Shown piece by piece: positions 1-5,332 of a DNA stretch of 5,585 bases. Below the pieces are notes generated by a model. It saw nothing but the letters and a program-made list of their open reading frames with translations, was not told the DNA's origin and made no database searches. The first letter of the stretch is position 1, and each line of letters begins with the position of its first letter. Location of the stretch: NCBI GenBank assembly GCA_016212295.1, contig JACRGO010000062.1:1-5585 (forward strand), written 5' to 3'. Source of the DNA: Nitrospinota bacterium. GTDB lineage: Bacteria > Nitrospinota > Nitrospinia > JACRGO01. Made by a program: the position numbers and the translations under genes.

Positions 1-36
1 AAATTATACCGCCGACGATTAAATTTTTTTCTTCTG

Positions 37-59
37 AAAAATTCCCCTCTTGAGAGGGG
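37..59 (-). terminator. Probable intrinsic terminator behind the radical SAM gene
   Basis: Read on the minus strand, a hairpin with arms CCCCTCT and AGAGGGG (6-7 bp, very short loop) is followed by AATTTTT, the layout of a rho-independent terminator. It sits about 20 nt after the stop codon of the radical SAM gene. The hairpin is also the distal half of the repeat at 44-82, so the terminator role may be incidental to the repeat. Confidence 0.5.
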
Positions 60-82
60 TGGCCGAAGGCCGGGGTGTGTCA
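44..82. repeat. Dispersed double-hairpin repeat at the end of the radical SAM gene
   Basis: Two adjacent palindromes are visible: 44-59 (CCCCTCT/AGAGGGG) and 61-71 (GGCC-GAA-GGCC), followed by GGGGTGTGT. From general familiarity, sequences of this form (a CCCCTC palindrome, a short GC hairpin, then GGGGTGTG) recur as intergenic repeats in many environmental bacterial genomes, often near DUF559-type endonuclease genes. I cannot confirm copy number here. The radical SAM stop codon (80-82) lies at the repeat edge, which suggests that the repeat, or a rearrangement at it, set the present end of that gene. Confidence 0.6.
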
Positions 83-898
83 GCGGGCTTCATATTCCAA
101 CCGCATGCTTGGATAAACATTTTTTTCAAGACAGCTTCTTACAGAGAGGGGGACACTACCACGATATCCGTTTACCCAATTCTGTAAGTTTATGGTAGTA
201 TCAAGGTTTATGCCGCCACCTCGCCTTATAGGCTCCTCGGGCAATAATAAGAACTCAGCTGCTCCTAACTCTGTGGCAAGGTGAACTGCGGTTTCGATAT
301 CCCCAATGGTTTTTGAGTTGACTAAAAAATTGATTCCAAAAGGAACAATTTTTCTGAGTGCAACGATTTGCTTAATTAGAGCATCAAAAGACCTGCATCG
401 GATGGATTCATAGGTGTCCTCAACCCCATCCATGCTTACTCTGACAAAATGCAAATTCCCAGCAAGGTCGTCCAAAAGTTGGCTGCTTATATTATGAGCG
501 TGAGTAGTCATAGTAACAGCCAAGTTTGTTTTATTGGCAGTAAAGAAACAAAGTTCCGCAAGTCTTCGGTAGAGAGTCGGCTCCCCTCCCCCAAAACCCA
601 CACCAATGCAACCATTAGCATCTAACTCTATAAGCCAGCCTATTACACGTTCGAAGCTCAGCATAGCAAGGTTCTTAGGCGTAGGTGCGTAGCAGTGAGG
701 GCAAGTAAGATCGCAAGCATTTGTCAATGCAATCGAAACTTGTCGTGGAGCGGTTGACCATAGACTATATGGAGGCATGAACTCATCGATCAAAAGGTTT
801 ATTCCAGTTTTTCGATTGAAAAAGTGCAAGCCTGCTAATCCAATACGGATTTTCATGTGGGAATTTACATCATTAGGAGGTTGATTATCTGTGCCCAT
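80..898 (-). CDS. Radical SAM domain protein, probably C-terminally truncated
   Basis: Predicted radical S-adenosylmethionine enzyme, 272 residues. The cluster motif CxxxCxxC is at C62, C66 and C69 in the context LTNACDLTCPHCYAP and would bind the SAM-cleaving [4Fe-4S] cluster. The glycine-rich SAM-contact motif GGGEP is at 103-107, and VRVSMDG at 152-158 is a typical later strand of the partial TIM barrel. The barrel therefore looks complete. The protein ends at ...LEYEAR on a stop at the edge of the 44-82 repeat. Relatives I recall continue into a C-terminal segment, often with a substrate-recognition (SPASM-like) region, and no such tail is visible. Substrate unknown. The start is uncertain: the ATG at 896-898 gives the longest frame, while M15 (854-856) begins the part that resembles the family (MKIRIGLAGLHFFNRKTG). 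Neither has a clear Shine-Dalgarno sequence. Codon use appears more AT-rich than in the hisH-rsmD block, consistent with separate acquisition. The gene stands alone. Confidence 0.72.
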   Translation of the reverse strand: MGTDNQPPNDVNSHMKIRIGLAGLHFFNRKTGINLLIDEFMPPYSLWSTAPRQVSIALTNACDLTCPHCYAPTPKNLAMLSFERVIGWLIELDANGCIGVGFGGGEPTLYRRLAELCFFTANKTNLAVTMTTHAHNISSQLLDDLAGNLHFVRVSMDGVEDTYESIRCRSFDALIKQIVALRKIVPFGINFLVNSKTIGDIETAVHLATELGAAEFLLLPEEPIRRGGGINLDTTINLQNWVNGYRGSVPLSVRSCLEKNVYPSMRLEYEAR

Positions 899-919
899 AG
901 TTACGGCTTGGCCATAACT
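899..919. repeat. Inverted repeat abutting the radical SAM start codon
   Basis: Arms AGTTACGGC (899-907) and GCCATAACT (911-919) are complementary at 8 of 9 positions around a TTG loop. In the minus-strand transcript this forms a hairpin ending directly before the ATG at 896-898. It could hinder initiation at that ATG and favour the internal start at 854-856, or be an operator-like dyad. Function is not shown. Confidence 0.4.
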
Positions 920-978
920 TCAATATTTTGAGTTCAGCATATTTTATAAACCTCAATAATGCATGAATATAATGTACA

Positions 979-1005
979 ATTATCCATCGCGCATAGAATT
1001 TTCAA
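979..1005 (-). promoter_or_regulatory. Weak sigma70-like promoter candidate for the radical SAM gene
   Basis: On the minus strand TTGAAA (1000-1005) and GATAAT (979-984) resemble -35 and -10 hexamers, but the spacer is 15 nt, shorter than the usual 16-18. A start near 972 would leave a leader of about 75 nt before the first ATG. In AT-rich DNA such matches arise easily. Confidence 0.25.
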
Positions 1006-1029
1006 GGGTTACGGGTATTATTTGGGCGT

Positions 1030-1062
1030 TTCACAAACCGTACTAAAAGGACGCTTTGTGAA
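1030..1062. repeat. 12-bp inverted repeat
   Basis: TTCACAAACCGT (1030-1041) and ACGCTTTGTGAA (1051-1062) pair at 11 of 12 positions around a 9-nt spacer. No T-run follows on the plus strand, and there is no convincing T-run on the minus strand either, so it is not an obvious terminator. It lies in the stretch that replaces the missing body of hsdM and could be a recombination or repeat element end, or a dyad operator. Confidence 0.55.
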
Positions 1063-1113
1063 GTAACCTTATTATAACGCTCCGAGCTGGTAAATACGAT
1101 AATTCCTATAGAT

Positions 1114-1281
1114 TCATTGTCTACTTTCACGCATAATTGAGGATAAATATTGTGAAAGACACATAAGGAATATGATACCCATGATGGGAATAAAGTATTC
1201 GTTGCTGGCCAGGTCCGCGTTGGAGCGGAGCTGGTCCGCTGAATTCCAGAGGCGCTTTTCCAATTTTTCGATGTTCAGCAT
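1114..1281 (-). pseudogene. hsdM: N-terminal remnant of a type I restriction-modification methyltransferase (HsdM)
   Basis: This 55-codon frame starts at ATG 1279-1281, preceded by a purine-rich GGATGGGA. It begins MLNIEKLEKRLWNSADQL, and residues 21-39 read NADLASNEYFIPIMGIIFL. That is the recognisable opening of HsdM, the N6-adenine methyltransferase subunit of type I systems, where LEKRLW.AAD.LR and the SEY..P.LGLIFLR pattern are hallmarks. Intact HsdM is roughly 500 residues or more and carries the SAM motif and the NPPF/NPPY catalytic motif, all absent here. After residue 39 the expected RHA-type continuation is replaced by unrelated sequence, which stops 16 codons later. No other hsdM, hsdS or hsdR piece is seen. 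It follows the DUF3800 remnant in the same orientation, fitting a former defence cluster. The peptide should have no methyltransferase activity. Confidence 0.75.
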
Positions 1282-1308
1282 TTTCCCATCCAAGGTGGTT
1301 AAAAAGCC

Positions 1309-1337
1309 TTGACTTTCCCCCTTCTTTCGCTTTAAAT
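1309..1337 (+). promoter_or_regulatory. Candidate plus-strand promoter facing the folded element
   Basis: TTGACT (1309-1314), a 17-nt spacer and TTAAAT (1332-1337) match the sigma70 hexamers at 5 of 6 and 4 of 6 positions with ideal spacing. Transcription would begin near 1344, run through the folded element and stop at the T-run at 1435-1440, giving an RNA of about 95 nt. No plus-strand protein gene exists to explain a promoter here. This is inference from consensus matching only. Confidence 0.33.
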
Positions 1338-1349
1338 TAATAGCATATT

Positions 1350-1437
1350 AAAGGCGCCATTAAATCCGAAAACCGCGATGATGTCGCGGAAACCGCTCGA
1401 CGGTCGCCCTCCGGGGCCTAGGATTTAAGGCGCCTTT
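1350..1437. repeat. 88-bp multi-hairpin element with long closing stem and terminator-like end
   Basis: The outer arms 1350-1367 (AAAGGCGCCATTAAATCC) and 1421-1437 (GGATTTAAGGCGCCTTT) pair over 17 bp with one bulged A. Inside are a perfect 6-bp hairpin CCGCGA-TGATG-TCGCGG (1373-1389) and a second weaker GC-rich fold around 1392-1418, including CCC-TCC-GGG. On the plus strand the closing stem runs into six or more Ts, an intrinsic-terminator layout; on the minus strand only TTTAAT follows. The element starts about where the DUF3800 coding sequence stops: the T-run encodes its last two lysines. Options are a dispersed palindromic repeat (the best guess, given the elaborate and GC-rich symmetry), a bidirectional terminator, or a small structured RNA driven by the hexamers at 1309-1337. 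It lacks the core sites expected of an integron attC. Confidence 0.6.
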
Positions 1438-1438
1438 T

Positions 1439-1892
1439 TTATTTTTTAAACCTGAAATGCCATATGGAAAAATCTTTTTTTCGGTAAGGCGTCTCCTGCA
1501 TCAGGTTCACCAACCCCGCCTTTTGGGCAATATACTCGCTTAACAACACCTTTCCCCTTCTGGCATTGGACTTCAAGTGGCAATGGTTCAGTTCATACCC
1601 GATGGCCCCCATTAAAACATCCGCCACTTGAAGCAGGTTGGTCTTCTTCGAGTCCTTGGGTTCAATATTTCTAATGATATCGTTGATTATTTTTCCCTTG
1701 AATTTCTTCTTCAAACCTCTGTTCAGAATAACTTTCAGTGTGCCAAGGGAGTAGGAGCTATCTCTTTGATCAAGATAAACTATGTATTTATCGTCATTTC
1801 CCGCATATGGGCCAAAAGAATGCAAAAGGAACTGATACATAATATCGGTCCTGGGTTTGCCTGCTTTCATCGCAATAAATGTGATAGAGCAT
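1439..1892 (-). pseudogene. DUF3800 protein gene with internal frameshifting deletion
   Basis: Two minus-strand frames together represent one DUF3800 gene. The first (1794-1892) starts at ATG 1890-1892 and reads MLYHIYCDESRQTQDR, the typical N-terminus of the family with the acidic DES motif; it then drifts into unrelated residues and stops after 32 codons. The second, shifted by one base, resembles the family from about 1840 (YQFLLHSFGPY) to its end at 1439, including YIVYLDQRDSSYSLGTLK and the hallmark DSKKTNLLQVADVLMGAIGY. The two parts meet at about 1836-1845. Family members of this type run to roughly 220-240 residues, so some 75-95 codons of the middle are missing as well as the frame. 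A 143-residue product could start at ATG 1868-1870, but it would lack the DES motif. DUF3800 proteins have a predicted nuclease-like (RNase H-like) fold, and the genes are common in defence islands. The ATG lies 65 nt beyond the hisH stop with no strong terminator between them. Confidence 0.8.
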
Positions 1893-1957
1893 ATCCTTGT
1901 TCTTTATAAGTCTACGACACGGCCACAGGCTTACTTGAAAGCTGTTATTTTATAGAA

Positions 1958-2581
1958 TTATTTTCCGGCCATACCCCCGAACTTCCTTAAAACGGCCAGC
2001 CCGTCCTCCTGGCTCTTTTCCGGATGGAATTGAACGGCCAGGATATTGTCCTTCCATATCGCGGAGACAAAGGGCGCGCCGTATTCCGTTGTGGCCAACA
2101 CCACGTCCTCTTCCTCCGGGACCACATAATAGGAATGCACGAAATAGAAATATTTTTCCCCGCGGCCCAGAAACGGGGAGTCCTTGCAAGGCCGCGCAGC
2201 GTTCCAACCCATGTGCGGCACCTTGAGTCCGCCCGCTGCTCCGAATCCCTCGCCTTGAAAGGGGACCACTTTGCCGGGGATGACGTCCAGTCCCTCGGAC
2301 TCCCCGAACTCAAACCCCTTTGTGAAAAGGAGGTGCAGGCCCAGGCATATCCCAAGAAACGGCTTGCCCTTGGATATCGAGGAGCGTATCACCTCGATTA
2401 ATCCGGCGCGTCCGAGGTTCTCCATGGCCTCCTTGAAGGCCCCGACTCCCGGGAGGACCAAGGCGGCGGCGTCCTCTATTTTTTTTCTGTCGCTGGTGAT
2501 AAAGGCTGGACATCCCACGCGCTCAAACCCCTTTTGAACGCTTCGAAGGTTCCCCATTCCGTAATCGATGATTGCTATCAT
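1958..2581 (-). CDS. hisH: Imidazole glycerol phosphate synthase, glutaminase subunit HisH
   Basis: Class I glutamine amidotransferase subunit. It hydrolyses glutamine and passes ammonia to HisF, which makes imidazole glycerol phosphate and AICAR in histidine biosynthesis (cytoplasm). The 207 residues are full length for HisH. Visible motifs are the start MIAIIDYGMGNLRSV, the oxyanion-strand motif PGVGAF (44-49), the nucleophile elbow GICLG with catalytic C79, PHMGWN (122-127), HSYY (149-152), and QFHPEKS (184-190) with H186 and E188 completing the triad. At C79+4, where HisH usually has glutamine (GICLGMQ), this protein has H83; activity is still likely. The start codon lies 2 nt after the rsmD stop with GGAA just upstream, so it is the last gene of the operon. 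No hisF or hisA follows, although these are frequent neighbours; degraded DUF3800 and hsdM sequences follow instead. A specialised HisH paralogue working with another synthase partner is possible but less likely. Confidence 0.93.
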   Translation of the reverse strand: MIAIIDYGMGNLRSVQKGFERVGCPAFITSDRKKIEDAAALVLPGVGAFKEAMENLGRAGLIEVIRSSISKGKPFLGICLGLHLLFTKGFEFGESEGLDVIPGKVVPFQGEGFGAAGGLKVPHMGWNAARPCKDSPFLGRGEKYFYFVHSYYVVPEEEDVVLATTEYGAPFVSAIWKDNILAVQFHPEKSQEDGLAVLRKFGGMAGK

Positions 2582-2583
2582 AA

Positions 2584-3165
2584 TTATTCCGTCTCTTTCC
2601 TGAACAAGGAAAAGCTGGTGTCCCCTGACCTGGCCACTCTAAACGGCTTGAGGCCTATCTCCGGCAATTCAAGCCTTTCCTTGGAATCGTGTTCGGCTAT
2701 GGTCCAGCTATCCGGTTTCAATATGGAGCTCTTCCAGATCAAACTCAAAACAGGCTGGTAAAGGCCCTCCCTGTATGGCGGGTCCAGGAAGATAAAATCA
2801 AAACTTTTTTTTTGCCTTTCCAGGTCCCGTATGCCGGGCACAACCTCTTTTTTGATTAGAAAAATCGAGGAAGATTCGACGTCATGAGCCCGTATGTTTA
2901 ATCCGCAAATTTCCGTGTTGGCGGATATGAGCTTACAGGCGGAGGGGCTTGATTCAATGAAGACCGCTTCGCTCGCGCCCCGGCTTAGGGCCTCTATCCC
3001 CACGGCCCCGGTCCCTGCGAAGAGGTCAAGAAAAGAAGATTCAATGATGGAGTCGCCGATAATGTTAAAAAGCGACTCCCTGGCCCGGTCCGGGGTGGGC
3101 CTGATGGCGTGTCCCTTGAAGCTCTTAAGCCTTCGGCCCTTCAGCTTGCCGGCGATGATCCTCAT
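2584..3165 (-). CDS. rsmD: 16S rRNA (guanine966-N2)-methyltransferase RsmD
   Basis: SAM-dependent methyltransferase that converts G966 of 16S rRNA (E. coli numbering), in helix 31 near the P site, to N2-methylguanosine during 30S assembly. At 193 residues it has the family length. It starts MRIIAGKLKGRRL, typical of RsmD, followed by RPTPDRARESLFNI (22-35), motif I FLDLFAGTGAVGIEALSRGA (45-64) for SAM binding, the acidic residue E71 after the second strand (VFIES), and the catalytic motif IV DPPY (128-131). The start overlaps the end of the aminotransferase gene by 4 nt (ATGA), indicating translational coupling; no strong independent ribosome binding site is visible. rsmD is often found beside coaD, but here hisH follows after 2 nt. 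All key motifs are intact. Confidence 0.95.
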   Translation of the reverse strand: MRIIAGKLKGRRLKSFKGHAIRPTPDRARESLFNIIGDSIIESSFLDLFAGTGAVGIEALSRGASEAVFIESSPSACKLISANTEICGLNIRAHDVESSSIFLIKKEVVPGIRDLERQKKSFDFIFLDPPYREGLYQPVLSLIWKSSILKPDSWTIAEHDSKERLELPEIGLKPFRVARSGDTSFSLFRKETE

Positions 3166-4331
3166 GCCCGGTTTTTTTCCACCGTGTCCATTGCCATGTC
3201 GATCACGTATTGGACGTCTGAATCCTCCATCGTGGGATAGAGCGGCAGGGTGAGAATCCGTTCGGAGAAAGATTCGGCGATAGGGACGGTGCCCACGCTC
3301 TCGGAAAAATGCTCCCTGTAATAAGACTGCAGGGTCAAGGATCTGAAGTGGATCGCCAAACCCACCTTTCTTTTCATCATTTCGTTGATGAAATCGTTTC
3401 TGGAAATACTGAGACGGTCCGGCTCCAGGGCCAGGACATAAATATGATAGGCGCTCTTTACGTCCTTGCTGACCTCAAGGGACCTGACTTCATGGACGTT
3501 TTTAAAGGCCGCGTCGTATTTCGCGCAAATGGCCTTTCTTCTTTCCCAAAAGAGGTCCACCTTCCTTAACTGGTGAATGCCAAGGGCGGCCTGGATATCA
3601 AACATGTTGCATTTATAACCCAAGGAGACCTGTTCCCAGTACTTAAAGCCCTCGGTTCCGTACCTTTTCCATGCGTCCCTGGTAATTCCGTGCAGGCGCA
3701 AGGCGCGGGCCTCGTCAGCCAGTTTTTCATTGTTGGTGGTCAGCATGCCGCCTTCCCCGGTTGTGATGTTCTTGGTTGCGTAAAAACTGAAACACGTGGC
3801 GTCTCCTATAGCGCCTATCTTCCGGCCCTTGTATTCCGCCTCAATGGCGTGGGCCGCGTCTTCAATTATCACCAGGCCATGTTTTTGGGCTATGGCCTGG
3901 ATCTCGTCCATGTCGCAAGGGTGTCCGGCAAAATGCACTGGGAGGATGGCCTTTGTTTTTTCCGTTACCTTCTCTTCTATTTTGCCGGCGTCCATATTAA
4001 GGGTCCCCGGCACCACATCAACAAAAACCGGTTTTCCTCCCAAATGGATTATTTCATTCACCGCGGCTGGAAAGGTTATGGGAGTTGTTATGACTTCATC
4101 GCCGGGCCCTATGCCCAATCCGGCCAGGGCAAGCGTAAGGGCGGATGTGCAGGAATAGACCCCGACGGCGTGGGAGCATCCTATGTAACGGCGGAAATCA
4201 TCTTCAAATTTTTGCGTCTTCGGCCCTAGTGTGATCCATCCCGAACGGAGCGTGTCCACCACCTCATTGATTTCCTCATCGCCAAAGGAGTATTGGTGAA
4301 ACTTCAGCATTTCCGGCCTGGTCACAGTCAT
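3162..4331 (-). CDS. DegT/DnrJ/EryC1/StrS family PLP-dependent sugar aminotransferase
   Basis: Predicted to transfer an amino group, usually from glutamate, to a keto-sugar nucleotide, making amino sugars for LPS, O-antigen, capsule or glycoprotein glycans in the cytoplasm. The 389 residues are standard for the family. Features in order: SGWITLGPKTQKFE (30-43), the cofactor-phosphate loop near SCTSALTLAL (60-69), ITTPITF (81-87), IIEDAAHAIEA (155-165) with D158 expected at the pyridine nitrogen, the Schiff-base lysine K187 in CFSFYATKNITTGEGG (180-195), GYKCNMFDIQAALG (238-251), and the C-terminal substrate-side segment AIHFRSLTLQSYY (326-338). The wording around K187 resembles ArnB/PglE-type enzymes, but the sugar cannot be named. 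The first ATG overlaps the upstream stop by 4 nt and has AAGGA 9 nt before it, so it is preferred to M8. No other sugar-nucleotide gene is in the window, so the substrate must come from elsewhere in the genome. Confidence 0.93.
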   Translation of the reverse strand: MTVTRPEMLKFHQYSFGDEEINEVVDTLRSGWITLGPKTQKFEDDFRRYIGCSHAVGVYSCTSALTLALAGLGIGPGDEVITTPITFPAAVNEIIHLGGKPVFVDVVPGTLNMDAGKIEEKVTEKTKAILPVHFAGHPCDMDEIQAIAQKHGLVIIEDAAHAIEAEYKGRKIGAIGDATCFSFYATKNITTGEGGMLTTNNEKLADEARALRLHGITRDAWKRYGTEGFKYWEQVSLGYKCNMFDIQAALGIHQLRKVDLFWERRKAICAKYDAAFKNVHEVRSLEVSKDVKSAYHIYVLALEPDRLSISRNDFINEMMKRKVGLAIHFRSLTLQSYYREHFSESVGTVPIAESFSERILTLPLYPTMEDSDVQYVIDMAMDTVEKNRA

Positions 4332-5320
4332 AGGGTAAAATCCTTTTTAATTTTTTCCAGTTCCTCCCGTTTTAATTTAATCTTTTCCGGGGTCCAGGAG
4401 TCCGACAATGTGAACCCCATGCTATCAATCATTTCTCTTTGCTCCAGAAAGGCATTCCACTGTTCCACTTTTTCCAGCACTGCCTTTGCAGCCAAATCCT
4501 TTATGGCCTTGTCCTTCATGGGTATCCTGGCATAAGTCTCAAATGGCCTCAATGCCGCGGCGCCGAGGTATTCTCTTCCGGCCTCCTCTTTTTTACCGGC
4601 GAAGTACAGTCTCCCGGCCTTTTTAAGCTTGTAGTCGATGATTTTGCCCAAAGGGACAGTTTCATATTGGATATCCGGTCCAGGCGGCTTTCTCATTCCG
4701 GAGATGGGACGATAATCCCACCGGTTTAATTGGACGCGCCATTTCCCGTCCTCAAAGTCCCAATAATCCGCCCGGCTGAAAATATCCATCCAAATGGTTG
4801 TCGTCATCCACTGCACGTCCATATCCACTTGCGTCCTGGCATGTTTCCCGTCAGAACTGATTTGGACCTGGTCCCAGAATTCAAATTTCGAGACCCTGCC
4901 CGGGAAAGCGCCACCCACGAATTCATACGCGGGTTTTGTATCTTCAATCCTGGCGCGCATTTCTTCAATGGAGGGAACCGGGACCCTTAAACCGGAAATG
5001 GTTACGGTGGTTTCTTTCTCGGCGTATTCCTTCCAGTCAGAAGTCCTCTTCCCTCCGAAATAAACAAATTCCTCAAAAGGGATCTTCTTTTTGTAATGCG
5101 CCGTTTGAAATTCATAGACCGTTTTCCAGTCGCTTTTTCTCCTGGCGTTAAGGTAGTCCGCCTCCGCGTCCATCAAAACCGCCGCCCGTTCCAATAAGGA
5201 TATTTCAGGCAAGGGCTTATCAGCCGCCGGCTTAACAGGCATGGCGCATCTGTTTAATAGCGCCAGCGAGACAGCAATCAGCGGAAAGACCGCGATCAGA
5301 TGCATTACCTTTTTCTTCAT
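4328..5320 (-). CDS. Exported or lipoprotein-like protein of unknown function
   Basis: I do not recognise a named family. The 330 residues begin with a signal-like sequence: a basic MKKKVMH start, a hydrophobic core at about 8-22 and a cysteine at 25. The residues before it (LLNRC) are a poor lipobox because arginine is at -1, so lipidation is doubtful; an uncleaved anchor or an ordinary signal peptide is also possible. Residues about 45-90 (LLERAAVLMDAEADYL, DWKTVYEFQ) and the strand-rich part to about 205, with KWRVQLNRWDYRP (193-205), suggest an NTF2/SnoaL-like cone fold. Residues about 230-260 (LKKAGRLYFAGKKEEAGREY) look like one TPR-like helical hairpin, and the lysine/glutamate-rich C-terminus (about 305-328) may form a coiled coil. 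GGAG with 8-nt spacing precedes the ATG. As first gene of the operon it overlaps the aminotransferase gene by 4 nt, so a role in envelope or surface-glycan biology is conceivable but unproven. Confidence 0.75.
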   Translation of the reverse strand: MKKKVMHLIAVFPLIAVSLALLNRCAMPVKPAADKPLPEISLLERAAVLMDAEADYLNARRKSDWKTVYEFQTAHYKKKIPFEEFVYFGGKRTSDWKEYAEKETTVTISGLRVPVPSIEEMRARIEDTKPAYEFVGGAFPGRVSKFEFWDQVQISSDGKHARTQVDMDVQWMTTTIWMDIFSRADYWDFEDGKWRVQLNRWDYRPISGMRKPPGPDIQYETVPLGKIIDYKLKKAGRLYFAGKKEEAGREYLGAAALRPFETYARIPMKDKAIKDLAAKAVLEKVEQWNAFLEQREMIDSMGFTLSDSWTPEKIKLKREELEKIKKDFTL

Positions 5321-5328
5321 AATAAAAT

Positions 5329-5332
5329 CTCC
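5329..5332 (-). promoter_or_regulatory. Ribosome binding site of the first operon gene
   Basis: GGAG on the minus strand lies 8 nt from the ATG at 5318-5320, good Shine-Dalgarno spacing. It supports this start and is the clearest ribosome binding site in the window. The downstream operon genes rely on overlap and weaker sites. Confidence 0.65.

Larger units (their letters stand above)
920..1113. other. AT-rich gene-free stretch between the radical SAM gene and the hsdM remnant
   Basis: No reading frame with family resemblance is seen on either strand; a 35-codon frame on the plus strand (959-1066) is unrecognised and lacks a ribosome binding site. The stretch holds a weak promoter candidate for the radical SAM gene and a 12-bp inverted repeat at 1030-1062. 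Its composition is distinctly more AT-rich than the operon to the right, as expected for an acquired or decaying junction region. Confidence 0.6.

Noticed and set aside
959-1066. Plus-strand 35-codon frame starting MHEYNVQLSIAHR
   Set aside because: No ribosome binding site, no recognised family, and it runs through the 12-bp inverted repeat; short frames like this are expected by chance.
1350-1437. Folded element as an integron attC site
   Set aside because: The GTTRRRY and RYYYAAC core sites are absent from the ends, there is no integrase, and the arms are continuous rather than split into the R and L boxes of attC.
1931-1956. Plus-strand promoter-like pair (TTACTT, 15-17 nt, TAGAAT) between DUF3800 and hisH
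   Set aside because: The -35 match is poor and it would drive transcription antisense to hisH with no gene to serve.
3573-4229. Long plus-strand open frame (218 codons) opposite the aminotransferase gene
   Set aside because: It is fully antisense to a well-conserved DegT-family gene, its translation shows no family features, and the same applies to the other plus-strand frames over hisH, rsmD and the first operon gene.
1958-4331. HisH and the DegT aminotransferase as partners in a dedicated amidotransferase or sialic-acid-like sugar pathway
   Set aside because: rsmD lies between them, no HisF-like synthase or other sugar gene is present, and both proteins are explained by their standard roles.
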